In this document: piece after piece, positions 50,548-58,871 of the stretch
How the letters are laid out: every line of letters starts with the position of its first letter
How positions within the stretch are numbered: the stretch's first letter is position 1
From: Bradyrhizobium ottawaense
Lineage (GTDB): Bacteria > Pseudomonadota > Alphaproteobacteria > Rhizobiales > Xanthobacteraceae
DNA: 64,000 bases
Direction: 5' to 3'
Assembly (NCBI RefSeq): GCF_002278135.3
Contig: NZ_CP029425.2
Location: forward strand, 2,084,001 to 2,148,000
Program-made: the position numbers and the translations under genes
The notes under the pieces: generated by a model
What the model was told of the DNA's origin: nothing
What the model saw: the letters and a program-made list of their open reading frames with translations, nothing else
Database searches by the model: none

Positions 50548-51363
50548 GTGCCGCTGGAAGCTGTGGAGGCGAGACGGCTCTATCGCCAGGTCGCCGATCA
50601 ATTGCGAAGCCTGATCGACAGCGGCGAGTACGCGGTCGGCAGCCGCTTGCCGACCGAGCGCGAGCTCGCCGAGCAGCTCAAGGTGTCCAGGCCGACCGTG
50701 CGCGAAGCCTTGATTGCGCTCGAGGTCGAGGGACGCCTGCGCATCCGCGTCGGCTCCGGCATCTATGTGATCGAGCCCGCTGCCATCGCCGCGCCCGCAG
50801 CCGCCTCCGTCATCGAGGGCCCGTTCGAGCTGCTGCGCGCCCGCGAATTCCTCGAAAGCGCCATCGCCGAACAGGCCGCGCGCGTCGCGACCAAAGACGA
50901 CATCGCCCGCATCGACGCCTCGCTCCTCGCGATGGAGAATGTCGAGCATCCCGGCGAAGCCTCGATGGTGCACGACCGTGCGTTTCACGTCGCGATCGCC
51001 GGCAGCCTCGGCAATGCCGTTCTGGTGCGCGTCGTCGGCGAGCTGTTCGACCAGCGCCTCAATCCCTATTTCGCGCAGCTCGCGCATTATTTCGAGAGCC
51101 CGGGCACCTGGCGCACCGCGCTCGACGAGCATCGCGCCGTGCGCGAGGCGATCGCGGCGCATGATCCGGACGCCGCGCGCGAAGCGATGCGCGCGCATCT
51201 GGCGCGCTCGCAGGAGCGCTTTGCGCAGAATTTCGGCGCCGAGAACGCGGCAGGATCATCTTCGGGGCGGGGCCGGACGGCGCGAGCACCGGCAAAGCCA
51301 TCGAAACCGAAACCGGCGCCGAAGAAGAAGCAGGCCGGAGGCGGCAGCGCGCGGCGGCGATGA
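50548..51363 (+). CDS. GntR-family regulator, FadR subfamily (UxuR-like)
   Basis: A 271-residue regulator. The winged helix is clear: LYRQVADQLRSLIDSGEYAV, LPTERELAEQLKVSRPTVRE and RLRIRVGSGIYVI. An FCD effector domain follows (about 90-235), with metal-binding histidines in HDRAFHVAIAGSLGN and DEHRAVREAIAAHD. The C terminus is a Lys/Pro-rich tail (about 245-271), unusual for the family. The GTG at 50548 follows GGGAGG by 7 bases and starts the domain correctly. It probably represses the uxu/TRAP genes until a uronate or aldonate ligand binds. Confidence 0.92.
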   Translation: MPLEAVEARRLYRQVADQLRSLIDSGEYAVGSRLPTERELAEQLKVSRPTVREALIALEVEGRLRIRVGSGIYVIEPAAIAAPAAASVIEGPFELLRAREFLESAIAEQAARVATKDDIARIDASLLAMENVEHPGEASMVHDRAFHVAIAGSLGNAVLVRVVGELFDQRLNPYFAQLAHYFESPGTWRTALDEHRAVREAIAAHDPDAAREAMRAHLARSQERFAQNFGAENAAGSSSGRGRTARAPAKPSKPKPAPKKKQAGGGSARRR

Positions 51364-51433
51364 GATTGTACGGCCCGCATCCGTGCCGGGGCGGGTGAAC
51401 AAGAAGCAGACTTGAACGATGGAGGAAAAGTCG

Positions 51434-52411
51434 ATGTTGAAGAAAATGACGATTGCAGCAGTGATGTCCGCCGCCACGCTGTTGGCGGCCACCCAGGCCA
51501 GCGTGGCGCAGACCAAGCTCAAATGGGCCCATGTCTACGAGACCTCGGAGCCGTTCCACACCGCTTCGGTCTGGGCCGCGCAGGAGATCGGCAAGCGCAC
51601 CAACGGGCGCTATGCGATCGACGTCTATCCGGCCTCGCAGCTCGGCAAGGAAGCCGACATCAACCAGGGCCTCTCGCTCGGCTCGGTCGACATCATCATC
51701 TCCGGCTCGAGCTTCGCGGCCAAGAGCTTCCCGCCGATCGGGGTGACCTACTATCCCTACACCTTCCGCGATGCCGATCATCTGCTCGCCTACACCAAGA
51801 GCGACATCTTCAAGGAGCTCGCCAAGGGCTATGAGGACAAGAGCGGCCACCACATCGTCGCGGTCACCTATTACGGCGTGCGCCAGACCTCGTCGAACAA
51901 GCCGATCAAGACTTGCGCGGACCTCAAGGGCCTGAAGATGCGCGTGCCCGACGTGCCGGCCTATCTCGCGATGCCGCGCGCCTGCGGCGCCAACACCGCG
52001 CCGATCGCCTTCGCGGAAGTCTACCTCGCGCTCCAGAACGGCACCGTCGAGGCGCAGGAGAACCCGCTGACCACGATCGAAGCCAAGAAGTTCTACGAGG
52101 TGCAGAAGCACATCGTGCTGACCGGCCACATCGTCGATCACCTCAACACGGTGGTCGCTGGCGCGCTGTGGAAGAAGCTCTCCGACGAGGACAAGAAGAT
52201 CTTCACCGACGTCGCCCAGGAGGCCGCCGCCAAGGCGACCGCGGAGATCAAGCAGAACGAGGCCAAGCTGGTCGCCTTCTTCAAGGAGAAGGGCTTGAGC
52301 GTGACCGAGGTCGACAAGAACGAGTTCCGCGACACCGTGCTGAAGAACGTCGCCTTCGAGACCTTCGGCTATCGCAAGGCCGACTGGGAAAAGATCCAGG
52401 CGGTGAAGTGA
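51434..52411 (+). CDS. dctP: TRAP transporter substrate-binding protein DctP
   Basis: A 325-residue periplasmic protein. Signal peptide about 1-25, then the DctP domain: LKWAHVYETSEPFHTASVWA, GLKMRVPDVPAYLAMPRACG and AEVYLALQNGTVEAQENPLT, which contain the conserved arginine that binds carboxylates. It captures an organic acid for DctQM. The ATG at 51434 follows GGAGG. With uxuA/uxuB beside it, the ligand may be a hexuronate or aldonate. Confidence 0.95.
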   Translation: MLKKMTIAAVMSAATLLAATQASVAQTKLKWAHVYETSEPFHTASVWAAQEIGKRTNGRYAIDVYPASQLGKEADINQGLSLGSVDIIISGSSFAAKSFPPIGVTYYPYTFRDADHLLAYTKSDIFKELAKGYEDKSGHHIVAVTYYGVRQTSSNKPIKTCADLKGLKMRVPDVPAYLAMPRACGANTAPIAFAEVYLALQNGTVEAQENPLTTIEAKKFYEVQKHIVLTGHIVDHLNTVVAGALWKKLSDEDKKIFTDVAQEAAAKATAEIKQNEAKLVAFFKEKGLSVTEVDKNEFRDTVLKNVAFETFGYRKADWEKIQAVK

Positions 52412-52420
52412 CGACGTAGT

Positions 52421-52504
52421 CGTCATCCCGGGGCGGCTCGAAGAGCCGAGCCCGGGATCTCGAGGTTCCGGGTCTGGTGCTAACGCACCATCCCGGAACG
52501 ACGG
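52421..52504. repeat. Palindromic interspersed repeat, family C
   Basis: About 84 bases from CGTCATCCCGGGGCGG to CCCGGAACGACGG, with inner arms GGCTCGAAGAGCC and GGTGCTAACGCACC. It has the build of a mobile repetitive palindrome and lies between dctP and dctQ. It may weaken read-through or protect the dctP message, as often seen after binding-protein genes. Confidence 0.7.
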
Positions 52505-52525
52505 AGCCAGTTTGAGGAGTCCCCC

Positions 52526-53104
52526 ATGTCCACCGCCGAAATACACCGGCAGATCACCGCGGACGAGATCGCCCATACCTTCGAGGAGGAGGCGACGCCG
52601 AAGGTCGACCTCGGCATCTACGCGTTCGAGGACTGGGTGGCGCTCGCGATCTTCTGGGTGATGGCGCTCGCCGTCTTCCTCCAGTTCTTCACGCGCTACG
52701 TGCTCAACGACAGCTATGCCTGGACCGAGGAGATCGCGACCTATTGCCTGATCGGCGTCGTCTTCATCGGCGCCTCGATGTGCGTGCGGCTGTCGCGGCA
52801 CATCCAGGTCGACCTCCTCTACCGCTATTTGCCCCACATCGTGGCGCGCGCGCTGTCGACGGTGATCGACCTGATCCGGATCGCCTTTTTCGGCTACGCC
52901 ATCAAGCTGGTCTGGGTCTACATCCAGATCATCGGCGACGAGCAGATGACCACGATCAATCTTCCCAAGGACTACGTCTACTACGCCGTCCTGGCCGGCT
53001 TCGTGCTGATGTTCGTGCGCTCGGTGCAGGTGGCCATACAACATTTGCGACAGGGTTATTCGATCCTCGAACGTCCCGGCGCCTACGACGGTTTTGAAGG
53101 ATAA
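52526..53104 (+). CDS. dctQ: TRAP transporter small membrane subunit DctQ
   Basis: A 192-residue inner-membrane protein with four membrane helices (LAIFWVMALAVFLQFFTRYV; YCLIGVVFIGASMCVRLSRH; IAFFGYAIKLVWVYIQIIGD; YYAVLAGFVLMFVRSVQVAI). The TRYVLNDSYAWTEEIATY segment is typical. It connects the binding protein with the large subunit DctM, which begins 4 bases after its stop. Confidence 0.93.
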   Translation: MSTAEIHRQITADEIAHTFEEEATPKVDLGIYAFEDWVALAIFWVMALAVFLQFFTRYVLNDSYAWTEEIATYCLIGVVFIGASMCVRLSRHIQVDLLYRYLPHIVARALSTVIDLIRIAFFGYAIKLVWVYIQIIGDEQMTTINLPKDYVYYAVLAGFVLMFVRSVQVAIQHLRQGYSILERPGAYDGFEG

Positions 53105-53108
53105 TCCC

Positions 53109-54515
53109 ATGTTGCTGCTGCTTGGAGGCTTCCTCATCCTGATGCTGCTCGGCGTTCCCGTGGCGATTGCCATGGCCGCGTCGTCGCTGCTCTACATCCT
53201 GGTCAGCGGCGTGACGCCCGACGTCACGCTGGCGCAGCGCATGATCGCCGGCGTCGAGAGCTTTCCGCTGCTCGCGGTGCCGTTCTTCATCCTGGCCGGC
53301 AACCTCATGAACATCGCCGGCGTCACCGGGCGCATCTACAAATTCGCCGTCGCGCTGGTCGGCTGGATGCGCGGCGGCCTCGGCCACGTCAACATCATCG
53401 GCTCGGTGATCTTCTCCGGCATGTCCGGCACCGCGATCGCGGATGCCGCCGGTCTCGGCACCATCGAGATCAAGGCGATGAAGGACCACGGCTACTCCAC
53501 CGAGTTTTCGGTCGGCGTCACCGCGGCCTCCGCGACGCTCGGCCCGATCATCCCGCCGTCGCTGCCCTTCGTGATCTACGGCATGATGGCGAACGTCTCG
53601 ATCGGCGCGCTGTTCCTCGGCGGCGTCATTCCCGGCATCGTCATGACGCTGCTGATGATGGCGACCGTCACTTATTTCGCGCACAAGAACAAATGGGGCA
53701 GCGACACGCCGTTCTCCTGGCCGCAGCTCGGCTCGGCCGGCCTCGAGATCGCCATCGTGCTGGCGTTCCCGATGGCGATCTGGCTGATGGTGCTCGCGGG
53801 CATGTCGGTCAACATGGCCGTCGTCATCGGCCTCGGCACGCTGCTCATCATCGACTGGTATTTCGACTTCTCGGCGGTGATGGCGCTGATGGCGCCGGTG
53901 ATCCTGATCGGCGGCATGACGCTCGGCTGGTTCACGCCGACGGAAGCCGCGGTTGCCGCCGTGATCTGGTCGCTGTTCCTCGGCCTCGTCCGCTACCGCA
54001 CCATGACGCTGAAGACCGTGGCGAAGGCGACGTTCGACACCATCGAGACCACGGCCTCGGTGCTGTTCATCGTCACGGCGGCCTCGATCTTCGCCTGGCT
54101 GCTGACGGTGTCGCAGGCCGCCCAGATGCTGTCGGACTGGATGCTCAGCATCACCCACAACAAATGGGTGTTCCTGGCGCTCGCCAACGTGCTGATCCTG
54201 TTCGTCGGCTGCTTCATCGACACCACGGCGGCGATCACCATCCTGGTGCCGATCCTGCTGCCGATCGTGCTCAAGCTCGGTATCGACCCGATCCATTTCG
54301 GCCTGATCATGACGCTGAACCTGATGATCGGCCTGTTGCATCCGCCGCTCGGCATGGTGCTGTTCGTGCTCGCCCGCGTGGCCAAACTCTCGGTCGAGCG
54401 CACCACGGTCGCGATCCTGCCCTGGCTGGTGCCGCTGATGCTGGCGTTGATCGCGATCACCTACATCCCCGAACTGACCCTCTGGCTGCCAAAATACATG
54501 GGACTCTCCAAATGA
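53109..54515 (+). CDS. dctM: TRAP transporter large membrane subunit DctM
   Basis: A 468-residue permease with about twelve membrane helices. GSVIFSGMSGTAIADAAGLG, ASATLGPIIPPSLPFVIYGM and MTLNLMIGLLHPPLGMVLFV are DctM hallmarks and cover the Na+ and substrate sites. The ATG at 53109 gives the normal start; a TTG at 53094 is in frame. It overlaps the dehydrogenase gene by 4 bases (ATGA), so catabolism and transport are in one transcript. Confidence 0.96.
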   Translation: MLLLLGGFLILMLLGVPVAIAMAASSLLYILVSGVTPDVTLAQRMIAGVESFPLLAVPFFILAGNLMNIAGVTGRIYKFAVALVGWMRGGLGHVNIIGSVIFSGMSGTAIADAAGLGTIEIKAMKDHGYSTEFSVGVTAASATLGPIIPPSLPFVIYGMMANVSIGALFLGGVIPGIVMTLLMMATVTYFAHKNKWGSDTPFSWPQLGSAGLEIAIVLAFPMAIWLMVLAGMSVNMAVVIGLGTLLIIDWYFDFSAVMALMAPVILIGGMTLGWFTPTEAAVAAVIWSLFLGLVRYRTMTLKTVAKATFDTIETTASVLFIVTAASIFAWLLTVSQAAQMLSDWMLSITHNKWVFLALANVLILFVGCFIDTTAAITILVPILLPIVLKLGIDPIHFGLIMTLNLMIGLLHPPLGMVLFVLARVAKLSVERTTVAILPWLVPLMLALIAITYIPELTLWLPKYMGLSK

Positions 54516-55561
54516 CCTCCACCGCTCTCGCCGCAACCCTGTTCGGTCCCGAAGATCTGCGCATGGTCGAGCATCCGCTCGACAAGCTCGCAGACGGCAT
54601 GGTGCGCATCCGCTTCGGCGCCGGCGGCATCTGCGGTTCGGACATGCACTATTTCCGCCATGCCCGGACTGGCGATTTCGTGGTGAAGTCGCCACTGGTG
54701 CTCGGCCACGAGATATCGGGCGAAGTCGTGGAGATCTCCGGCTCCGCTGCCAATCTGAAGGTCGGCGACCGCGTCGCGGTCAACCCGTCGCGCTGGTGCG
54801 GCCATTGCGTCGCCTGCCGCGAGGGCCGGCCGAATCTGTGCGAGAACATCTACTTCATGGGCTCGGCCTCGAAGACGCCGCACATGCAGGGCGGCTTCGC
54901 CAACTATTTCGACGCGGTCCCCGCGCAGTGCGTGAAGATTCCCGATCACGTGTCCTATCAGGCCGCAGCGCTCGCCGAGCCGCTCGCGGTCTGCCTGCAC
55001 GCGGTCGCGCGCGCCGGCAATATCGAGGGCAAGCGCGGCATCATCTTCGGCGCCGGCCCGATCGGGCTGTTGACCATGCTCGCCGCGCATCGCGCCGGGA
55101 TGGCCGACATCACGGTCGCCGACATCGCGCCGGCACCGCTCGCCTTCGCGACCAAGCTCGGCGCTTCGCATGTGGAGAATGTCTCGGGCGGTGAGGAAGG
55201 ACTGAAGGCGCAGGCTGCGTCGCGTCCCTATGACGTTGCGTTCGAGGTCTCGGGCACGGCCGCGGGCCTTGCGAGCGCCATCGGCATCGTCAGGCGCGGG
55301 GGCATCGTGGTGCAGATCGGCAATCTGCCCGGCGGCCAGATCCCGACGCCGTCGAATGCGGTGATGGCCAAGGAGATCGACCTGCGCGGTTCGTTCCGTT
55401 TCGGCTTCGAGTTCATGACGGCGGTGGAACTGATTTCCTCCGGCGGCGTCGACGTGCTGTCGCTGGTCACCGCCGAGCGGCCGCTCTCGACCGCGCCCGA
55501 TGCGCTGCGGCTGGCGCTCGATCGCTCGCAGAGCGTCAAGGTCGTGCTGACCGCGAACTGA
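54512..55561 (+). CDS. Zinc-dependent alcohol dehydrogenase, L-idonate 5-dehydrogenase-like
   Basis: A 349-residue medium-chain dehydrogenase. Catalytic zinc ligands lie in GGICGSDMHYF and LVLGHEISGEV; the structural zinc site is NPSRWCGHCVACREGRPNLC; the nucleotide site is GIIFGAGPIGLLTMLAAHRA. The overall look is nearest to L-idonate/sorbitol dehydrogenases. In this island it may oxidise an aldonate (idonate, gulonate or the like) to a keto-aldonate, feeding UxuB/UxuA. Substrate not established. Confidence 0.85.
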   Translation: MTSTALAATLFGPEDLRMVEHPLDKLADGMVRIRFGAGGICGSDMHYFRHARTGDFVVKSPLVLGHEISGEVVEISGSAANLKVGDRVAVNPSRWCGHCVACREGRPNLCENIYFMGSASKTPHMQGGFANYFDAVPAQCVKIPDHVSYQAAALAEPLAVCLHAVARAGNIEGKRGIIFGAGPIGLLTMLAAHRAGMADITVADIAPAPLAFATKLGASHVENVSGGEEGLKAQAASRPYDVAFEVSGTAAGLASAIGIVRRGGIVVQIGNLPGGQIPTPSNAVMAKEIDLRGSFRFGFEFMTAVELISSGGVDVLSLVTAERPLSTAPDALRLALDRSQSVKVVLTAN

Positions 55562-55570
55562 CCTTGTTTT

Positions 55571-55618
55571 GACGCGTTTTCTTCACGCGAACCGGTATCC
55601 ACTTCGCTCGAAAACGCT
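55571..55618. repeat. Short palindromic repeat, family D
   Basis: GCGTTTTC (55574-55581) and GAAAACGC (55610-55617) flank ACGCGAACCGGTATCCACTT. This unit is widespread between genes of Bradyrhizobium and Rhodopseudomonas, as I remember it. It ends 13 bases before uxuA and may form a hairpin next to its ribosome binding site AGGAG. Confidence 0.65.
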
Positions 55619-55631
55619 TTAGGAGATATCC

Positions 55632-56822
55632 ATGATGCTGCAGGGTTGGCGCTGGTACGGGCCCGATGATCCCGTGTCCTTGGATGACGTCAGGCAGGCC
55701 GGGGCGACGGATATCGTCTCGGCGCTGCATCAGGTGCCGATCGGCGAGGCCTGGACCCGCAAGGCGGTCGAGGAGCGCAAGAACTTCATCGAGAACGGCC
55801 AGCCCGGCCGCTCGCAGCTGACCTGGTCGGTGGTGGAATCGATTCCGATCCCCGACGACGTCAAGCGGCTCGGCGGCAAGGCGACCAAGTCGATCGAGGC
55901 CTGGATCGCCAGCCTAGAAGCTGTCGCGGCCTCCGGCATCAAGATCATCTGCTACAATTTCATGCCCGTGGTCGATTGGTGTCGCACCGACCTCGAATGG
56001 GAGATGCCGAACGGCGCCCGCGCCATGCGCTTCGACCAGGACCGCTTTGCTGCGTTCGAGCTGCATATCCTCAAGCGCCCGGCTGCCGCACAGGACTATT
56101 CGCCCGAGCAGCAGGCGCGCGCGAAAAAGCTGTTCGACCAGATGAGCCAGGCCGACATCGACTATCTCGTCATGGTGATCGCCAGCGCGCTGCCCGGCTC
56201 GACCACCGAGCCGATGACCATTCCGCAATTCCGCGACCGGCTCGAGACCTATCGCGACATCACGCCAAATATCCTGCGGCAGCATCTCGCCGAATTCCTC
56301 GCGCGCGTGACGCCGGTGGCTGAGCAGCTCGGGGTGTCCTTGACCCTGCATCCGGACGATCCGCCGCGCCCGTTGTTCGGCCTGCCGCGCATTGCGTCGA
56401 GTGCCGACGACTATCAGGCGCTGTTCGACGCCGTGCCGTCCAAGGCCAACGGCATCTGCCTGTGCACCGGCTCGCTCGGCGTGCGCGCGGAAAACAATCT
56501 GCCTGAAATGGCCGAGCGCTTCGGCCCCCGCATCGCCTTTGCCCATCTGCGCGCAACCAAGCGCGAGGCCGACGGCCTGTCGTTCTACGAATCCGATCAT
56601 CTCGACGGCGACGTCGACATGGTCGCGGTGCTCAAGGCGCTGCTGAAGGAGAACGCCACGCGTTCGCCGGACAAGAGAATCGTGTTCCGCCCCGATCACG
56701 GCCACCGCATGCTCGACGACCTCGCGGCGACCAAGCGCACCAACCCCGGCTACACCGCGATCGGCCGCCTGCGCGGCCTCGCCGAGCTCCGCGGCGCGAT
56801 CCGCGCGATCGAGCATCGGTGA
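55632..56822 (+). CDS. uxuA: Mannonate dehydratase UxuA
   Basis: A 396-residue TIM-barrel enzyme that turns D-mannonate into 2-keto-3-deoxygluconate. Family hallmarks: QGWRWYGPDDPVSLDDVRQA at the start, CYNFMPVVDWCRTDLEWEMP, the metal/substrate motif LHPDDPPRPLFGLPRI, CLCTGSLGVRAENNL, FAHLRATKREADG and FRPDHGHRMLDD. Length is normal (E. coli 394). It follows the dehydrogenase with a palindromic repeat between them. Its own ribosome binding site is AGGAGA. Confidence 0.96.
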   Translation: MMLQGWRWYGPDDPVSLDDVRQAGATDIVSALHQVPIGEAWTRKAVEERKNFIENGQPGRSQLTWSVVESIPIPDDVKRLGGKATKSIEAWIASLEAVAASGIKIICYNFMPVVDWCRTDLEWEMPNGARAMRFDQDRFAAFELHILKRPAAAQDYSPEQQARAKKLFDQMSQADIDYLVMVIASALPGSTTEPMTIPQFRDRLETYRDITPNILRQHLAEFLARVTPVAEQLGVSLTLHPDDPPRPLFGLPRIASSADDYQALFDAVPSKANGICLCTGSLGVRAENNLPEMAERFGPRIAFAHLRATKREADGLSFYESDHLDGDVDMVAVLKALLKENATRSPDKRIVFRPDHGHRMLDDLAATKRTNPGYTAIGRLRGLAELRGAIRAIEHR

Positions 56823-56855
56823 TAGAGGCGGGGCTCGGCGACGGCCGACATCGCA

Positions 56856-57545
56856 TCAACCCATGGCGAAATCGGCCGCCGTCTCGGCGTGAATGGCCGT
56901 GGTGTCGAACGTCTCCACCGTTGTGTCATCAGGGCCGACCAGCATCGTGATCTCGGTGCAGCCGAGGATGATGCACTCGGCGCCGGCGGCGACCAGCGCT
57001 GCCATCACGTCCTGGTAGCGGCGGCGCGAGGGATCGGCGACGATGCCGAGGCACAGCTCCTCGTAAATGATGCGGTTCACGTCGGCGCGCGCCTCAGTGG
57101 GAGGAACCAGCACGTCGAGATCATGCGCGCGCAGCCGGTCGATATAAAAGTCCTCCTCCATCGTGAACTTGGTGCCGAGCAGCCCGACCCGCCGATAACC
57201 TTTCGCCCGGATCCGCTGCGCCGTCGCGTCGCCAAGGTGGATGAACGGAACGGTCACGCTGGAGATGATGTCGGGCGCCAGCTTGTGCATCGTGTTCGTG
57301 CACAGCACGATCGCCCGCGCGCCAGCGCCTTCGAGACGCCGCGCGACCTCCGCCAGGCTGGCCGCCGCCTCGCTCCAGCGGCCCGCGTATTGCATCTGCT
57401 TGATCTCTTCGAAATCGTAGGAATACAGCAACAGCGGAGCCGAATGCAGCTTGCCCATGCGGTCGCGGACCCGCTCATTGATGAGCTTGTAGTAGAGCGC
57501 CGTGCTCTCCCAGCTCATGCCCCCGATCAGACCGATGGTTTGCAT
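56856..57545 (-). CDS. Aspartate/glutamate racemase family protein
   Basis: A 229-residue PLP-independent racemase. Start: QTIGLIGGMSWESTALYYKL. The catalytic cysteines are in IVLCTNTMHKLAPDI (about residue 82) and IILGCTEITMLV (about 195). It interconverts L- and D-aspartate or a similar acid. A D-amino-acid-dehydrogenase-like gene lies 3 kb away, so D-amino-acid use may be a shared theme. It converges with uxuA; no terminator is obvious. Confidence 0.93.
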   Translation of the reverse strand: MQTIGLIGGMSWESTALYYKLINERVRDRMGKLHSAPLLLYSYDFEEIKQMQYAGRWSEAAASLAEVARRLEGAGARAIVLCTNTMHKLAPDIISSVTVPFIHLGDATAQRIRAKGYRRVGLLGTKFTMEEDFYIDRLRAHDLDVLVPPTEARADVNRIIYEELCLGIVADPSRRRYQDVMAALVAAGAECIILGCTEITMLVGPDDTTVETFDTTAIHAETAADFAMG

Positions 57546-57687
57546 TCCGGTATCCTCGACGATGTGGTTCGGCCGGATCGTAAACGAAGACGTCGCAGCG
57601 CGGTAGCCATCGCTTGATTGCGGCCTAATGCACCGTCAGACCTGACCATCTCAGCGCTTCATCCGGGCCATCGTGGCTGTGTCGCCT

Positions 57688-57795
57688 TCTGTCAATCCAC
57701 AAGCGCAAAAATATTCCACTTTACCGAAATTCGGTTTCGACGTATGTGTCGCCCATCCTGATCCGGCGAAAGGGGCGGTCGTACGTCGTCACGAG
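57688..57795. repeat. Degenerate interspersed repeat fragment (copy 2)
   Basis: It shares GTCAATC, ACTTTACCGAA and CGTACGTCGTCAC, in order, with window positions 1-105. The ACCGAAATTCGGTTTCG part is also related to 4583-4600 (CCGAAATTCGGTTTCGGCG). Confidence 0.45.
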
Positions 57796-58064
57796 CCGCG
57801 GATCGGGGAGCGGTGGACGCAGGCAGCGTCGTGCACGAGAGGCGGGAGCAGGGCGGGAGAACCCCGTGAGGTCCCGGCGGCGTGCGGACGAGCGGCGCTG
57901 ATGCGTACGGCCAAATCGCATGGTCCTGGCTGTCGTTGCTACAGCCAAGCCTTGCGGAGGTGCGCCGAGCCCGACCGGGCGAAGCGCATCGTCAATTCGC
58001 GGGGTGACGGAGGCAAGCAGGAACTCGTCTCCGGGGAGAGCGCGCCATACGCCGTCAGACCATC

Positions 58065-58177
58065 GCGCAGGGAAGGCCGGATGATCGGCTGCCCTGTGTC
58101 TCCCTCGTGCATTGCGTGTGCAATGTGTTCGCACGGGGGTCTTGCGGGTGCCAGCCGGCACCCGGCCTTCCCTGCGC
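58065..58177. repeat. Interspersed palindromic repeat, family E
   Basis: Two exact 16-base inverted arms, GCGCAGGGAAGGCCGG (58065-58080) and CCGGCCTTCCCTGCGC (58162-58177), enclose 81 bases. It is a typical non-autonomous palindromic element. Confidence 0.8.
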
Positions 58178-58271
58178 CCTTTCATTGAGGGCGCGAAGAG
58201 AGCAAAACTCGGGCGGAAGCGCCGCGAGGATGAGATGGCATGTCTGCGAGTCACAACCTCCGAATCGTCGG

Positions 58272-58365
58272 GTGGGCAAAGCGCAAGCGTGCCCACGCAT
58301 CTCGTGTCGCGATTGAATCTGGTGGGCACGGCGCGGTGCGCCTTTGCCCACCTACGGCACTGAAA
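58272..58365. repeat. Double GTGGGCA hairpin repeat, family F
   Basis: GTGGGCA (58272-58278) pairs with TGCCCAC (58290-58296), and a second hairpin GGTGGGCA...TGCCCACC starts at 58321. The pair looks like a duplicated small palindrome. Confidence 0.6.
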
Positions 58366-58491
58366 CTTGAAATGCACGTTGGAGAGCTGCAATGCCACCG
58401 GCTGCTCGAAGCAATCCAGCTTCTCTCCGCGGAGGGATTCTGGATTGCTTCGTCGCAAGAGCTCCTCGTAATGACGAGGAGAGAGCGCCAA

Positions 58492-58686
58492 ACTCCGCTC
58501 GTGCCCCGGACGCAGCGCAGCGGCCCGGCGATGCGCAGCATCGTCCGGGGTGGTGCGCTGCAAAGCCGGGGCCCATGTCGCCGCGTGCCGTGCCGCCTTC
58601 TGGGTCCCGGCTCTGCGCCGCAACGCCATAAGCGCGTTCACGCGCGTCTTCGACGCGCTATGCGCGTCGCGGCGCGTCCGGGACAC
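58492..58686. repeat. Interspersed palindromic repeat, family A, copy 2
   Basis: About 195 bp related to 4640-4815, starting at ACTCCGCTC and ending at GTCCGGGACA. Inserted GC-rich stretches near the right end (GCGCGTTCACGCGCG) distinguish it from copy 1. Confidence 0.75.
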
Positions 58687-58871
58687 ACTGGCGGCGTTAT
58701 GTCGACCGCCATCCTTCCATCAAGCCGGACGAATGGGCGGTCGTGCAAACGGCACCGACGGGCATGACGTCTGCGCAGGCTAGGAGAAGCCTTTCGATCT
58801 TGCGTGCCCACCGGGCCTGTCCTACGCAGTCTCCGAATAAGTACGCATCGCCAAAGCCTTGAGGAGCCGTC

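Larger units (their letters stand above)
57546..58871. other. 1.3 kb gene-free region made of mosaic repeats
   Basis: At least four interspersed repeat fragments are nested or abutted here (57688-57795, 58065-58177, 58272-58365, 58492-58686; listed separately). Open frames across it are short, overlapping on both strands, and contain no protein motifs. It probably marks an old insertion or rearrangement site. Confidence 0.7.

Noticed and set aside
51059..54695. Two long leftward frames opposite the TRAP genes
   Set aside because: Both mirror dctP/dctQ/dctM and gntR, which are firmly identified; they have no recognisable domains.
57546..58871. Transposase remnant
   Set aside because: No DDE or helix-turn-helix motif could be read in any frame; only palindromic non-coding repeats are seen.
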